64,000 nucleotides of DNA from Entomohabitans teleogrylli. GTDB taxonomy: Bacteria > Pseudomonadota > Gammaproteobacteria > Enterobacterales > Enterobacteriaceae. How positions within the stretch are numbered: the stretch's first letter is position 1; every line of letters starts with the position of its first letter. Positions 52,837-63,499 of this stretch are shown piece by piece. Made by a program: the position numbers and the translations under genes. The notes under the pieces are model-generated. The model saw only the letters and a list, made by a program, of their open reading frames with translations, was not told the origin of the DNA and searched no databases. The DNA lies in NCBI RefSeq assembly GCF_001484765.1, contig NZ_LLXO01000018.1:51033-115032 (forward strand), in the 5' to 3' direction.

Positions 52837-52936
52837 AAGCCATCCATCGCCATTTGCGGGCCGCTTGCCGCCCACAGATAGTTACTGCATCACACATTGC
52901 CAGACCGCAGCGGCACTGTCAGCAACGCCGCGGTAG

Positions 52937-52956
52937 CCGGCGCCTGACGGCGCCGG
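52937..52956 (-). terminator. Hairpin between gudD and garK
   Basis: A perfect 8-bp GC stem CCGGCGCC / GGCGCCGG with loop TGAC (plus strand), just after gudD. There is no U-tract on the minus strand, so it may slow rather than stop transcription into garK. Confidence 0.4.
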
Positions 52957-52964
52957 TTGGTTGA

Positions 52965-54296
52965 TCAGCGCACCATGCACGGGCGCTTGTTATCGAACTT
53001 CCACTCAGGAATAAGATACTGCATCGCCATGGCGTCGTCGCGGGCGCCAAGGCCGTGTTTCTGATACAGCTCGTTAGCCTTCATCACCTGATCCATATCC
53101 AGTTCCACGCCGAGACCCGGCGTCGACGGCACCTGAACCATCCCGCCTTTAATCTGTAGCGGCTCTTTGGTCAGGCGCTGGTTGCCTTCCTGCCAGATCC
53201 AGTGGGTATCAATCGCCGTGATGTTGCCCGGCGCGGCGGCAGCCACATGGGTAAACATCGCCAGCGAAACGTCGAAATGATTGTTGGAGTGGGAGCCCCA
53301 GGTCAGACCGAACTCATGGCACATCTGCGCCACGCGCACCGATCCCTGCATCGTCCAGAAGTGCGGATCCGCCAGCGGGATATCCACCGACTGCAGGGAA
53401 AGCGTATGGCCCATCTGGCGCCAGTCAGTAGCGATCATGTTGGTCGCGGTCGGCAGACCGGTCGCGCGGCGGAACTCCGCCATCACTTCGCGGCCGGAGT
53501 AGCCCTGTTCCGCGCCACACGGATCTTCCGCGTAGGCCAGTACGCCTTTGAGCTGTTTACCGATCTTAATCGCCTCGTCCAGCGACCAGGCGCCGTTCGG
53601 GTCCAAAGTTACGCGCGCATCCGGGAAACATTGCGCCAGTGCCGCGATAGCTTCGGCTTCTTCTTCGCCAGCCAGTACGCCGCCCTTAAGTTTGAAATCG
53701 TTAAATCCATATTTTTCGTAAGCCGCCTCCGCCAGGCGCACTACCGACTGCGGCGTCATGGCTTCATCGTGGCGAATACGGTACCAGTCGCATTTTTCCT
53801 CCGGCTGACTTTGATACGCCAGCGGCGTCAGCTTGCGGTTACCGACAAAGAACAGGTAGCCAAGCATTTCCACTTCGCTGCGCTGCTGGCCGTCGCCGAG
53901 CAGGGTAGCCACGTTAACGCCAAGGTGCTGGCCCAGCAGGTCGAGCATTGCGGCTTCGATGCCGGTCACTACGTGAATGGTGGTGCGCAGGTCAAAGGTT
54001 TGCAGACCGCGGCCGCCGGCATCGCGATCGGCAAACTTCTCGCGAACCTGATTGAGGATATTTTTATATTCGCCCAGCGTCTTACCGATCACCAGCGGCG
54101 CAGCATCTTCCAGTGTCTGGCGGATTTTCTCGCCGCCGGGGATTTCACCCACCCCGGTATGACCCGAGTTATCTTTGATCATCACAATGTTACGGGTGAA
54201 GTACGGCGCGTGCGCCCCGCTCAGGTTCATCAACATACTGTCGTGACCCGCCACCGGGATGACCTGCATAGAAGTTACAACGGGAGTAGTGCTCAT
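52965..54296 (-). CDS. gudD: D-glucarate dehydratase
   Basis: Converts D-glucarate to 5-keto-4-deoxy-D-glucarate. Enolase-superfamily member, 443 residues from the ATG at 54294-54296 (AAAGGA upstream), very close to E. coli GudD. The catalytic KxK is in [12 protein letters not shown], metal ligands lie around TLDPNGAWS and [10 protein letters not shown], and the catalytic His is in [16 protein letters not shown]. It starts 28 bp after gudX. Confidence 0.96.
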   Translation of the reverse strand: MSTTPVVTSMQVIPVAGHDSMLMNLSGAHAPYFTRNIVMIKDNSGHTGVGEIPGGEKIRQTLEDAAPLVIGKTLGEYKNILNQVREKFADRDAGGRGLQTFDLRTTIHVVTGIEAAMLDLLGQHLGVNVATLLGDGQQRSEVEMLGYLFFVGNRKLTPLAYQSQPEEKCDWYRIRHDEAMTPQSVVRLAEAAYEKYGFNDFKLKGGVLAGEEEAEAIAALAQCFPDARVTLDPNGAWSLDEAIKIGKQLKGVLAYAEDPCGAEQGYSGREVMAEFRRATGLPTATNMIATDWRQMGHTLSLQSVDIPLADPHFWTMQGSVRVAQMCHEFGLTWGSHSNNHFDVSLAMFTHVAAAAPGNITAIDTHWIWQEGNQRLTKEPLQIKGGMVQVPSTPGLGVELDMDQVMKANELYQKHGLGARDDAMAMQYLIPEWKFDNKRPCMVR

Positions 54297-54324
54297 CTTT
54301 CGAATCCTTTTGTCTGAATACTGA

Positions 54325-55665
54325 TTATCCGCGGCCAAAGACCGGACGTTTCCTGTCGAACGTCCAGCCCGGCACTAAATATTGCATGGCCAGCGCATCG
54401 TTACGCGCCCCGCCGGGTAATGCTTTATAGGCCTGGTGCGCCCGTTCCACCTGCTGCCAGTCGAGTTCAACGCCCAGCCCGGGCGCATCGGGAACCACGA
54501 TCCTGCCCTTGACTATCTGTAGCGGCGCTTTGGTCAGGCGCTGATCGCCCTCCTGCCAAATCCAGTGGGTATCGATAGCCGTCGGGTTACCTGGCGCGGC
54601 GGCTCCCACATGGGTGAACATCGCCAGAGAGATGTCGAAGTGGTTATTGGAGTGACAACCCCACGTCAGCCCCCAGTCATCACACAACTGGGCAACGCGC
54701 ACCGCGCCGCTCAGGGTCCAGAAATGCGGGTCCGCCAGCGGAATATCCACCGCATCCAGCATGATTGAGTGACCCATTTCCCGCCAGTTGGTGGCGATCA
54801 TATTAGTCGCCACCGGCAGACCCGTGGCGCGACGGAACTCCGCCATAATTTCGCGCCCGGAATAGCCCTGCTCCGCCCCACAGGGGTCTTCGGCATAGGT
54901 CAACACATCATTCATCCCTTTACACAGGGCAATCGCCTCATCAAGCAGCCATGCGCCGTTAGGGTCGACGGTAATACGGGCGTCCGGAAAGCGCTGTTTC
55001 AACGCCCGGGCGGCATCAAGTTCCTGCTCGCCGGGCAACACCCCGCCCTTGAGTTTAAAATCTTTAAATCCGTAGCGATCGTGCGCCGCTTCGGCAAGGC
55101 GCACAATCGATTCGCTGGAGAGCGCCTCCTGGTGGCGCAGGCGATACCAGTCATGGCTCGCCGCGGCGCCATCCAGATAAGGTAAATCCGTTTTACGACG
55201 ATCGCCGATATAAAACAGATACCCCAGCACCGTCACGGCATCGCGCTGTTTACCCGGTCCCAGTAGTTCACAGACCGGCACATTTAGCGCCTTGCCGAGC
55301 AGGTCGAGCAGCGCTGCTTCCAGCGCCGCCACCGCGTTGACCCGCAGTTCAAATGTCCAGGCGCCTTTGCCGAAGGTGTCAAAGTCGGCAGACTGATTGC
55401 CTTTGTGAACCTGCTGCACAACGCGGTTCATACGGGCGACCTCCTGACCCACCACCATGGGTACGGCGTCCAGCAGCGTCTGGTAAATCACTTCACCGCC
55501 GGGCGCTTCCCCGACGCCGGTATTTCCGGCGTTATCGGTTAACACGACAATATTGCGGGTGAAGAAAGCGCCGTGGGCGCCGCCAATGTTCAGCAACATG
55601 CTGTCATGGCCGGCGACGGGGATCACTTTCATCTCAGTAATTATCGGACTTGATTGCGTGTTCAT
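54325..55665 (-). CDS. gudX: Glucarate dehydratase-related protein GudX
   Basis: 446 residues, about the same fold as GudD and clearly paralogous along its length ([64 protein letters not shown]). In E. coli GudX has little or no glucarate dehydratase activity; here the KxK and the HSNNH region are still present. It lies 14 bp downstream of gudP. Confidence 0.94.
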   Translation of the reverse strand: MNTQSSPIITEMKVIPVAGHDSMLLNIGGAHGAFFTRNIVVLTDNAGNTGVGEAPGGEVIYQTLLDAVPMVVGQEVARMNRVVQQVHKGNQSADFDTFGKGAWTFELRVNAVAALEAALLDLLGKALNVPVCELLGPGKQRDAVTVLGYLFYIGDRRKTDLPYLDGAAASHDWYRLRHQEALSSESIVRLAEAAHDRYGFKDFKLKGGVLPGEQELDAARALKQRFPDARITVDPNGAWLLDEAIALCKGMNDVLTYAEDPCGAEQGYSGREIMAEFRRATGLPVATNMIATNWREMGHSIMLDAVDIPLADPHFWTLSGAVRVAQLCDDWGLTWGCHSNNHFDISLAMFTHVGAAAPGNPTAIDTHWIWQEGDQRLTKAPLQIVKGRIVVPDAPGLGVELDWQQVERAHQAYKALPGGARNDALAMQYLVPGWTFDRKRPVFGRG

Positions 55666-55679
55666 CGCGGCGTGACCTT

Positions 55680-57032
55680 TTATTGAGTGACCGGTTTCAG
55701 TTCGATACGCTTGATTTCACCCACCAGCACCAGATAGCTGAGAATGGCGATTAGCGCGTGAACACCCACATAAATCAGCGCACCGTTGAAGGAACCGGAG
55801 GTCCCGACGATATAGCCGATGGCAATCGGGGTGACGATACCGGAAATGTTGCCGAACATATTGAACAGACCGCCGCTCAGGCCGCTGATCTCTTTCGGCG
55901 CGGTATCCGCCATCACCGCCCAGCCCAGCGCACCAATGCCTTTACCGAAGAACGCCAGCGCCATAAAGCCGATGATCATCCATTCAACATCAACATAGTT
56001 ACAGAACACCATGCTCATGGAGAGCAGCATCCCGAGTACGATTGGCGTTTTACGGGCAAAAGTCAGGGAGCCGGTGCGGCGCATTAACCAGTCGGAAATA
56101 ATGCCGCCCAGCACGCCGCCAATAAAGCCGCATACCGCCGGAACGGATGCCACAAAGCCGGCCTTGAGGATCGACATACCGCGCGCCTGCACCAGATAAA
56201 CCGGGAACCAGGTGATGAAGAAGTAAGTCAGGGCGTTGATGCAGTACTGGCCGATATAGACGCCGACCATCATGCGTGAACCCAGCAGTTGTTTGATCTG
56301 CCCCCATTTCACGCTCATCGGAACATGTACTTTGGCGCCTTTCTGATCCATGTTGATCAACGCGCCGCCTTCAGCAATGTATTCCAGCTCCTTTTTATTC
56401 ACCCCAGGATGGTTATTCGGCTCATGTATGACTTTCAGCCAGACAAAACTGATCACAATCCCCAAACCGCCCATAAAGAAGAATACGTGCGACCAGCCCA
56501 CCTCATGGGTTAACCACCCCATGATCGGCGCAAAAATCACCGTCGCAAAGTACTGAGCGGAGTTAAAAATCGCCACTGCCGTTCCCCTTTCCTGCGCCGG
56601 GAACCAGGCGGCGACAATGCGACTGTTGCCCGGGAAAGACGGCGCTTCGGCCAGACCAACGAGGAAACGCAGAGTAAACAGCGCGACAATAATCCCAAAA
56701 CCGCTGAAGATGTCGACAAAGCCCTGCAATAAGGTAAACAGAGACCAGATGAAGATAGACCAGAAATAAACGCGCTTGGAACCGAACCGGTCCAGCAACC
56801 ACCCACCCGGGATTTGACCAATGACATACGCCCAGGAAAAGGCGGAGAACACATATCCCATGCCAACCGGATCGAGTCCGATATCTTTGGCCATTTCCGA
56901 ACCCGCTATTGACAGCGTGGCCCGGTCACCATAGTTAAATGAGGTGACGATAAATAACATCACCACAATCCAGTAGCGGGCGTTAGTGCGTTTCTCCGCA
57001 CTACTCGCTGCCTGGCTGACAGTCGTATTCAT
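55680..57032 (-). CDS. gudP: D-glucarate transporter GudP (MFS)
   Basis: 450 residues, about 12 membrane segments, anion:cation symporter family of the MFS. Seen: [65 protein letters not shown]. First gene of gudP-gudX-gudD. In E. coli the operon is controlled by CdaR; the 0.5-kb upstream region should hold the site, but I cannot point to it. Confidence 0.95.
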   Translation of the reverse strand: MNTTVSQAASSAEKRTNARYWIVVMLFIVTSFNYGDRATLSIAGSEMAKDIGLDPVGMGYVFSAFSWAYVIGQIPGGWLLDRFGSKRVYFWSIFIWSLFTLLQGFVDIFSGFGIIVALFTLRFLVGLAEAPSFPGNSRIVAAWFPAQERGTAVAIFNSAQYFATVIFAPIMGWLTHEVGWSHVFFFMGGLGIVISFVWLKVIHEPNNHPGVNKKELEYIAEGGALINMDQKGAKVHVPMSVKWGQIKQLLGSRMMVGVYIGQYCINALTYFFITWFPVYLVQARGMSILKAGFVASVPAVCGFIGGVLGGIISDWLMRRTGSLTFARKTPIVLGMLLSMSMVFCNYVDVEWMIIGFMALAFFGKGIGALGWAVMADTAPKEISGLSGGLFNMFGNISGIVTPIAIGYIVGTSGSFNGALIYVGVHALIAILSYLVLVGEIKRIELKPVTQ

Positions 57033-57529
57033 TGTTGCACTCCTGAATTATAGCGTTTAGCTACATCCATTCTGAACAGCACAACCTGTAGGGTAATCAG
57101 AATGATGTGTTGGGTTTCCGCAGTATTTTTGTTAGCAAAAGTCGTTATCACACCGGTTTCTGCGGTTTGCTTAACTGGCCCGTAAAAAGTATAGGGAAGG
57201 CGCCTGCACGGCCTCACCGGACAAAAGCACAACATTGAAGGTTAAAAGGGTTTTGGTTTGTGGCATTAGCCCAGGGGACTGGGGCATGCTTCACGGAATA
57301 GGTAGATAGCGGCCAGGAAAGGCGGCAGAACATCGGGCGTGCGCCGGTTTGTGAGCCACTTCCCTTGACGCCGGGAGTGTGCACGAATAATCCCACCGCA
57401 TCTCAGGGGATTTCCGGGGAAATGCCCAAACCGCGGCCAGGCGCGGCGGGATATACTGACTGGTAGCAAAATCGTGTCACCCGTTTCCTGTGAAGTTCAG
57501 GGAAACAAGGAGAAGGAAGGGAAGTATAC
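57033..57529. promoter_or_regulatory. Upstream region of the gud operon
   Basis: About 500 bp between gudP and the yqcA 3' end, with no convincing ORF. It should contain the gud promoter. An imperfect inverted repeat (GTTTCC-TG / CAGGGAAAC) lies at about 57484-57507. No further signal recognised. Confidence 0.35.
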
Positions 57530-57553
57530 GCCCTCTGACCTGTAGCAGAGGGC
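57530..57553 (-). terminator. Hairpin after yqcA
   Basis: A perfect 8-bp stem GCCCTCTG / CAGAGGGC with an 8-nt loop lies 7 bp downstream of the yqcA stop. The following GTATACTT is only moderately T-rich. Confidence 0.5.
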
Positions 57554-57560
57554 CTGTGCT

Positions 57561-58010
57561 TTACTGCAGCCTGGCTCCCCAGGACTCTACCCAGGGGTTT
57601 GATACCGCTTCCGGTTCTGGCTCCTCGCTGGCGTCAATCGTTAACACATCACCGACCCGCTGCGCGCCCTGTTCCTGAAGCAAAGCGTCAAATTGCTTTC
57701 CGGCGCCGCAAAAGTGGGTGTAGGTACTATCGCCCAGTGCGATCAGGCCGTAATGCAGTTCTGGCTGATAGCCGACTTGCTCTTTAATGTCGTGAAATAA
57801 CGGCGCAATACTGTCCGGCAAATCCCCCTGCCCGGTCGTGGACGTCACCACCAGCGCGTAGTGATTGCGGTAATACTGCCAGTCCGCCAGCACGGGATCC
57901 TCAAAAACTTTGACCTTGTGCCCCTGGGCGCTGAGGATGGCTTCCGCTTCCTCCGCCACCAGCAGCGCATTGCCATATATGGTGCCAACAAAAATACCGA
58001 CTTCAGCCAT
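57561..58010 (-). CDS. yqcA: Flavodoxin YqcA
   Basis: 149-residue short-chain flavodoxin-like FMN protein, the E. coli YqcA length. I chose the ATG at 58008-58010 (overlaps truC by 8 bp). FMN-binding loops: [30 protein letters not shown] and [14 protein letters not shown]. Electron partner unknown. Confidence 0.94.
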   Translation of the reverse strand: MAEVGIFVGTIYGNALLVAEEAEAILSAQGHKVKVFEDPVLADWQYYRNHYALVVTSTTGQGDLPDSIAPLFHDIKEQVGYQPELHYGLIALGDSTYTHFCGAGKQFDALLQEQGAQRVGDVLTIDASEEPEPEAVSNPWVESWGARLQ

Positions 58011-58806
58011 TCTCGTGCTCCTTATTCGCTCCGCTACCATCCTGACTGCCTGAGTCAGGAAACTCAACCCTTTCAATTGTCGGGAGAACACCCCGCCAGC
58101 CAAACTGCGCCAGCGCCTGTATCCAGACTGCATCCAGCGACGCGCGGATCGTCAGCGGTTCGCCGGTCACCGGGTGATTGAGCGCCAGCTCGCTGGCGTG
58201 CAGCATAAGATGATGGCAGCCAAAATGATCGGCGGCAGCCCGGTTCTGGCGCAAATCGCCGTGCTTTGAATCCCCAATAATCGGATGTTTCAGATGTTTC
58301 AGATGGCGACGCAACTGATGCTTACGCCCGGTATGCGGCTCCAGCTCGACCAGGCTATAGCGGGCGCTGGCATAGCGGCCGACGGCGATCGGCATTTCAC
58401 ACACCGCCAGACCGCGATAGTGCGTTACCGCCGGCTGCGGCGTTTTATCCTGACGGGCATATTTATCGGCAATCTTATCCAGCTCTTCAATCAGCGGGTA
58501 ATCCAGCGTCGCCTCTTCCTGCAGCCAGCCGCGCACTATGGCGTGATAGCGTTTTTTAATCTGCCGTTGCTCAAACTGCTGCGCCAGCAGGCGTCCTACC
58601 TCGCTGGACAACCCCATCAATAACACGCCGGAAGTGGGCCGGTCGAGGCGATGGGCGGTAAAAACGTGCTGACCCAGTTGATCGCGCACAGTCTGCATGA
58701 CCACCACTTTCTCATCGCGATCCAGCCAGCTACGGTGCACCAGCCAGCCGGAAGGTTTATTAACGGCGACCAGCCAGCGATCCTGATAAATAATTTCCAG
58801 CGTCAC
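58003..58806 (-). CDS. truC: tRNA pseudouridine(65) synthase TruC
   Basis: Modifies U65 in tRNA-Ile and tRNA-Asp. 267 residues, slightly longer than E. coli (260) with a charged C-terminal tail. RluA-family motifs: [14 protein letters not shown] with the catalytic Asp, then [19 protein letters not shown] and [10 protein letters not shown]. Overlaps yqcC by 4 bp and yqcA by 8 bp. Confidence 0.95.
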   Translation of the reverse strand: MTLEIIYQDRWLVAVNKPSGWLVHRSWLDRDEKVVVMQTVRDQLGQHVFTAHRLDRPTSGVLLMGLSSEVGRLLAQQFEQRQIKKRYHAIVRGWLQEEATLDYPLIEELDKIADKYARQDKTPQPAVTHYRGLAVCEMPIAVGRYASARYSLVELEPHTGRKHQLRRHLKHLKHPIIGDSKHGDLRQNRAAADHFGCHHLMLHASELALNHPVTGEPLTIRASLDAVWIQALAQFGWRGVLPTIERVEFPDSGSQDGSGANKEHENG

Positions 58807-59135
58807 GCGTCGTCATCCGCCGTAAACAGCGCGTCAAGATCGCTTAACACCGCCAGTAAAATCTCCCTTCCGGGGGCAGAGGCATCCAGCGCCATTTCGT
58901 AATAGGGCGTCACGGCAAACGCCTGCGGCAGCGGATGGCCGCAGTCGAGTAAGACTTGCATACGCGGGATAAGTACCCACTGTAACCACCCTTCAGGCTC
59001 CAGCGTGTCCATACAGAATGGCTGAGTACTGTTTAACGCCGCTGAATCGGGTAGTTCGCTGCGCCAGTGCCGATGATCGCGCAATACCTGTTCCAGGCGC
59101 GCCAGATGCTGGCGCACTGCCTCATGACGATTCAT
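58803..59135 (-). CDS. yqcC: YqcC family protein
   Basis: 110 residues of unknown function (DUF446/YqcC-like), all-helical. Seen: PFCMDTLEPEGWLQWVLIPRM and a C-terminal acidic tail. GAGG precedes the ATG. First gene of yqcC-truC-yqcA. Confidence 0.9.
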   Translation of the reverse strand: MNRHEAVRQHLARLEQVLRDHRHWRSELPDSAALNSTQPFCMDTLEPEGWLQWVLIPRMQVLLDCGHPLPQAFAVTPYYEMALDASAPGREILLAVLSDLDALFTADDDA

Positions 59136-59235
59136 TAAATACCTCGGAAGCCACTATATTGGGCGCAAAAGGATAACACGCCGCGGGATAAAGCGGGAAC
59201 GCTCATGGGCCTGCCCGGCGCTATGCGAGCGGTGT

Positions 59236-59280
59236 GTGCTGTGCTGTGCTGTGCTGTGCTGTGCTGTGCTGTGCTGTGCT
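59236..59280. repeat. Nine tandem copies of GTGCT
   Basis: A perfect 45-bp microsatellite (unit GTGCT on the plus strand, AGCAC on the minus) in the gap between the csrB terminator and yqcC. It lies about 100 bp upstream of the yqcC ATG, so copy-number changes could alter spacing in that leader or promoter. Confidence 0.97.
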
Positions 59281-59314
59281 GACCAGCATGAAGGCGCTGA
59301 CGGGAATCAGCAAT

Positions 59315-59687
59315 AAAAAAAGGGAGCACTGTATACACAGTGCTCCCGGTTCGTTTCGCAGCATTCCGGCTACTATTGGTGCTCCCTGCTCATCCATGAC
59401 AACATTTTCCGATGGTCGATCCTGACCTACATTCCTTTGCCCTGGCTTCCTGCAAACACCATCCTGATGTCGTCCCTACCTCTCCCTGAGGCGAATTCCT
59501 TTAGTCTTCCTGACCCACCTTCCGTCCCGTCCGGCTCTCGTTCTCCCTCCTGGAGGTGTCCTTTACGCTTACCTGCGTGTTCCTTGCTCCTTCCTGAAGC
59601 CTTTCCTTGTATCACCGTCCTGGTGTGTTCCTGCTCTGAAGAGACATCATCCTGATATCAACTTCATGTGTCTAACTCCCTGTTGAC
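59315..59687 (-). ncRNA. csrB: CsrB small RNA
   Basis: About 373 nt. It sequesters the translation regulator CsrA. The RNA starts GTCAACAGGGAGT (E. coli GTCGACAGGGAGT) at 59687, contains about 27 GGA trinucleotides, many as CAGGA in predicted loops, and ends in the same terminator as E. coli: GGGAGCACTG / CAGTGCTCCC followed by TTTTTTT (59321-59315). Location between yqcC and syd also matches. The exact start is by homology. Confidence 0.95.
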
Positions 59688-59859
59688 GAGCATAGGATCG
59701 CCCAAAACAGCCAAACTGACAAGCAGTTTACCGATGTCTTACACACTTTCGTTTTCATCCGGAAAAAGAAAGTTACATTTATTCCTTTGTTTTTATTGTA
59801 GTTAATAAAAACATGTATCTGTTCCTGTACAAACAAACCATGATATTTCCTACAGGCTT

Positions 59860-59877
59860 TGTAAGAGATCTCTTACA
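59860..59877. promoter_or_regulatory. UvrY/SirA/GacA-type binding palindrome upstream of csrB
   Basis: TGTAAGAGATCTCTTACA, a perfect 18-bp palindrome centred about 181 bp upstream of the csrB start and 21 bp from the syd stop. It matches the known GacA/UvrY consensus TGTAAG-N6-CTTACA. Confidence 0.85.
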
Positions 59878-59897
59878 CCCCCATGGGGCAAATGCTG

Positions 59898-60443
59898 TCA
59901 GAAAACTCTCGGAATCAGTTCCTCAAGGAACGTCTCCAGCGATGGCGCCAGCGTTTCACGCTGCCGGGTACCGACTTTTTCCAGGATCACCTCGCCGCTC
60001 AGATTACACAACGCGACAGTTTCCATCTCATCCCCGGTAGTGGCCAGAAACAGCGTAGGCGAAAGTTTCAACCGCTTTTGCATCACCAGATGGCCGATAA
60101 GATTCTCCTGGACGCGCCGAAAGTCATCTTCACTCCAGGTTTGCAGCAGCGTTAGCGACAAATCCCGATGGCTGGCCGGCATATCGCCGGCATATTGTGC
60201 GGTATAAAAATCATGCGCTTCCGGACGCAGCACGATGTCCAGCGCGCGCTCTACCGCACTCAGATCCGCAGCGGGAACGAACGGCTGCGGCAACCACTGT
60301 ACACTCTCGCCAGCGCTGCGCACAATACACGAAGAGGGGATGCCGTAAAGCTCCTCGCTTTGCGGCTCGTGGCCGGTTTCCTGCTGCCAACGCTGAATAA
60401 AGCGCCGGGTAAAATCATTCAGAGCTTGCCGGGTATTGTCCAA
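59898..60443 (-). CDS. syd: SecY-interacting protein Syd
   Basis: 181 residues, the E. coli length, beginning with a TTG at 60441-60443 (GGAG upstream). The frame stays open far upstream, antisense to queF, but the TTG gives the family length. Seen: [14 protein letters not shown], the highly conserved [22 protein letters not shown] and [10 protein letters not shown]. Interacts with the SecY channel. Confidence 0.93.
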   Translation of the reverse strand: MDNTRQALNDFTRRFIQRWQQETGHEPQSEELYGIPSSCIVRSAGESVQWLPQPFVPAADLSAVERALDIVLRPEAHDFYTAQYAGDMPASHRDLSLTLLQTWSEDDFRRVQENLIGHLVMQKRLKLSPTLFLATTGDEMETVALCNLSGEVILEKVGTRQRETLAPSLETFLEELIPRVF

Positions 60444-60620
60444 TTTTTTCTCTCCACGCGCCAGGATACAAGATACACTTCTCTCGATCTGGCGGCGACT
60501 ATCACCCGTTAACTGCGCATAGCGCCAGCGGCGATAGCTGTCTGCGACGCTGTCGCCCGCCGCCCTGATGAGATTGTGTATAAGATTGTTATTGTACCTG
60601 CTTTTCAACCACGGTGACTC

Positions 60621-61466
60621 ATGTCCAGCTATGAAAACCACCAGGCGCTCGGCGCACTGACCCTGGGAAAATCCACATCCTACAAAGACATTTATGACGC
60701 CACGCTGCTCCAGGCGGTGCCGCGTAGCCTCAACCGCGATCCCCTGGGGCTGAAAGCGACGTCGCTGCCCTTTCACGGCGCGGATATCTGGACTCTGTAT
60801 GAACTCTCCTGGCTGAATCCGCGCGGACTCCCACAGGTTGCCATCGGCCATGTGGTACTGGACGCCGCCAGCCAGAATCTGGTGGAGTCCAAGAGTTTTA
60901 AACTCTACCTGAACAGTTTTAACCAGACCCGTTTTCCGGACTGGCAAAGCGTACAGGCGACGCTGGAGCGCGATCTCAGCCAGTGCGCCGCGGGAAAGGT
61001 GAGCGTCCAACTGTATCGCCTGCAGGAGGTGGCAGGCCAGCCGGTGTCAACCCTGGCGGGAGAGTGCATTGATGACCAGGATATCGGCATTGATAGCTAT
61101 GACTTCGACGCCGATCTTCTGGCGGATGCCGCTGGCGACGAGTATGCCGACGAGACACTGGTCAGCCATCTGCTGAAATCGAATTGCCTGATCACCCATC
61201 AGCCGGATTGGGGGTCGGTACAAATACGCTACCGCGGACCACGCATCGATCGCGGTAAACTGCTGCGCTATCTGGTGTCGTTCCGTAACCACAACGAATT
61301 TCACGAGCAGTGCGTGGAGCGAATCTTCTGCGACATTCAGCGTTTCTGCCGCCCCGACGCGCTCACCGTGTATGCCCGCTATACCCGACGCGGCGGCCTG
61401 GACATTAACCCCTGGCGCAGCAATGTCGATTTTACCCCGGCTATCGAACGCCTCGCCCGCCAGTAA
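60621..61466 (+). CDS. queF: NADPH-dependent 7-cyano-7-deazaguanine reductase QueF
   Basis: Reduces preQ0 to preQ1 for queuosine. 281 residues, the long (two T-fold) form. The nucleophile Cys189 and catalytic Asp are in [16 protein letters not shown]; the N-terminal QueF signature is [21 protein letters not shown]. Divergent from syd. Confidence 0.96.
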   Translation: MSSYENHQALGALTLGKSTSYKDIYDATLLQAVPRSLNRDPLGLKATSLPFHGADIWTLYELSWLNPRGLPQVAIGHVVLDAASQNLVESKSFKLYLNSFNQTRFPDWQSVQATLERDLSQCAAGKVSVQLYRLQEVAGQPVSTLAGECIDDQDIGIDSYDFDADLLADAAGDEYADETLVSHLLKSNCLITHQPDWGSVQIRYRGPRIDRGKLLRYLVSFRNHNEFHEQCVERIFCDIQRFCRPDALTVYARYTRRGGLDINPWRSNVDFTPAIERLARQ

Positions 61467-61583
61467 AAGCGAGGCATCTCGCATCCGCGAGGTTAATTTA
61501 CCTGTGCGGGTTGTGAAAGGGGATCGGCCAGGGCTATTTTAATCACAGGGAGCGGCGATTTTCGCCCCGTAAGGAGTTTTCAC

Positions 61584-62948
61584 TTGATTACACATATTAG
61601 CCCGCTGGGCTCAATGGAAATGCTGTCGCAGCTGGAAGTGGACATGCTTAAGCGCACCGCCAGCAGCGACCTGTATCAGCTATTTCGCAACTGCTCGCTG
61701 GCAGTCCTCAATTCCGGTAGCCAGACTGACAGCAGCAAAGAACTGCTGTCGCGCTACGAAAATTTCGACATCAACGTACTGCGCCGTGAACGCGGCGTAA
61801 AGCTGGAACTGATTAATCCACCGGAAGAGGCGTTCGTCGACGGGCGGATTATTCGTTCGCTGCAGGCGAACCTGTTCGCTGTGCTTCGCGATATTCTGTT
61901 CGTTAACGGCCAAATCTCCAATGCCAGCCGCTTCCAGCATTTAAACATGGAAAACTCCATTCACATCACTAACCTGGTGTTTTCCATTCTGCGCAACGCC
62001 AGAGCGCTGCACGTCGGCGAAGCGCCGAATATGGTCGTGTGCTGGGGCGGCCACTCTATCAACGAAACCGAATACCAGTACGCGCGCAGCGTGGGTAATC
62101 AACTGGGGCTACGCGAGCTGAATATCTGTACCGGCTGCGGGCCAGGGGTCATGGAAGCGCCGATGAAAGGAGCCGCGGTCGGGCATGCCCAGCAGCGCTA
62201 CAAAGACGGGCGTTTTATCGGCCTGACCGAACCGTCGATTATTGCCGCCGAGCCCCCTAACCCGCTGGTCAATGAACTGATCATCATGCCAGACATTGAA
62301 AAGCGCCTTGAGGCATTTGTACGCATCGCTCACGGCATCATCATCTTCCCGGGCGGCGTGGGGACGGCGGAAGAGCTGTTATATCTGCTGGGGATCCTGA
62401 TGAATCCTCACAACCACGATCAGGTGCTACCGCTGATCCTGACCGGTCCACAAGAGAGCGCCGATTATTTCCGGGTACTGGATGACTTTATTGTCAACAC
62501 CCTGGGCGAGAAAGCGCGCAAACACTACCGCATCATCATTGACGACGCGGTGGAAGTGGCACGCCAGATGAAAAAGGCCATGCCGCAGGTCAAAGAAAAC
62601 CGCCGCGAGACCGGGGATGCCTACAGCTTCAACTGGTCAATTCGTATTGCGCCGGACCTGCAAATGCCGTTCGAGCCTTCCCACCAGAATATGGCGAACC
62701 TGAATCTCTACCCCGAGCAACCGGCAGAACAATTGGCCGCTTCTCTGCGTCGGGCGTTTTCCGGTATTGTCGCCGGCAACGTCAAAGAAGTGGGGATCCG
62801 GGCGATTGAGCAGTTCGGTCCGTATAAGATTCACGGCGATCCGCGCATCATGCAGCGAATGGATGAACTGTTACAGGGATTCGTCGCTCAGCACCGTATG
62901 AAACTTCCCGGCAGCGCCTACATTCCCTGCTACGAAATTTGCCACTGA
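61584..62948 (+). CDS. ppnN: Nucleotide 5'-monophosphate nucleosidase PpnN
   Basis: Cleaves purine and pyrimidine 5'-monophosphates to base and ribose-5-phosphate; regulated by (p)ppGpp in E. coli. 454 residues, the same as E. coli, starting with TTG (AAGGAG upstream, [14 protein letters not shown]). LOG-fold motifs: [25 protein letters not shown] and [16 protein letters not shown]. Confidence 0.96.
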   Translation: MITHISPLGSMEMLSQLEVDMLKRTASSDLYQLFRNCSLAVLNSGSQTDSSKELLSRYENFDINVLRRERGVKLELINPPEEAFVDGRIIRSLQANLFAVLRDILFVNGQISNASRFQHLNMENSIHITNLVFSILRNARALHVGEAPNMVVCWGGHSINETEYQYARSVGNQLGLRELNICTGCGPGVMEAPMKGAAVGHAQQRYKDGRFIGLTEPSIIAAEPPNPLVNELIIMPDIEKRLEAFVRIAHGIIIFPGGVGTAEELLYLLGILMNPHNHDQVLPLILTGPQESADYFRVLDDFIVNTLGEKARKHYRIIIDDAVEVARQMKKAMPQVKENRRETGDAYSFNWSIRIAPDLQMPFEPSHQNMANLNLYPEQPAEQLAASLRRAFSGIVAGNVKEVGIRAIEQFGPYKIHGDPRIMQRMDELLQGFVAQHRMKLPGSAYIPCYEICH

Positions 62949-62950
62949 CC

Positions 62951-62972
62951 GCAGGCGGCCACGGCCGCCTGC
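62951..62972. terminator. Hairpin after ppnN
   Basis: A 10-bp stem GCAGGCGGCC / GGCCGCCTGC starts 3 bp after the ppnN stop; a second stem AAGCCCGG / CCGGGCTT follows at about 62993-63020. The T-tracts are poor, so termination may be partly Rho-dependent. Confidence 0.5.
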
Positions 62973-63020
62973 CATTACCGATAAAGCCCGGGCAACGTTG
63001 TTCCGGGCTTACCACTGGCA

Positions 63021-63499
63021 AGTACTCCTCAATCGTTTGATTTCCCGGTTTATTCTCCGGCAGTCCCGGAATGCTCAGCGCCCGCAAGCATTTGCCTTTC
63101 ATCTCTGCTCCCGAAATATCCAGGCCTGAGGCTTTCTCTTCGCGAATCAAAAACCGCTACAGCTACATTTGTTACTCATTGCTCAGGGAAAATGGTTTAC
63201 TTTTCGCCCCATCTCACATCATCTACAACTAAAGTCACTGACAATAAATAGTTTTTTAAACAACGCAATTATTCAGGATAAAAAACCATCAATACCCACA
63301 CAAAAAGTATATTCTTACATTTGAGATCGCGATCACTGATACAATAATTACATCAATGTATCTTTCCGCCCGAAAATAGTTACAGGAAAAAATCATATAA
63401 ACCTCACCCTGAGCAGAATTTCATTTTATATCCAGGCGGTCTGATAGGCCGACTGGCCATAAATCTGGCAATTATCATTCGTTCTTCCTGGAGATGTTG
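63021..63499. promoter_or_regulatory. ppnN-sdaC intergenic region
   Basis: About 480 bp, AT-rich from 63180 on. TGAGATCGCGATCACT at 63322-63337 is a two-mismatch CRP site; sdaC is CRP-activated in E. coli. On the minus strand, bases about 63150-62990 stay open and read protein-like, but I do not recognise a gene. No RNA recognised. Confidence 0.45.

Noticed and set aside
53202..54317. 371-residue plus-strand frame opposite gudD
   Set aside because: Antisense shadow; a similar shadow pattern occurs opposite the paralogous gudX, as expected from shared codons.
57033..57529. A small gene in the 0.5-kb gap above gudP
   Set aside because: The 60-68 residue frames overlap each other, lack ribosome sites and show no signal peptide or motif.
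59135..59655. Short frames in the csrB and microsatellite region, including one with QHSTA repeats
   Set aside because: The repeat frame is only the translated pentanucleotide, and the others lie within the CsrB RNA gene.
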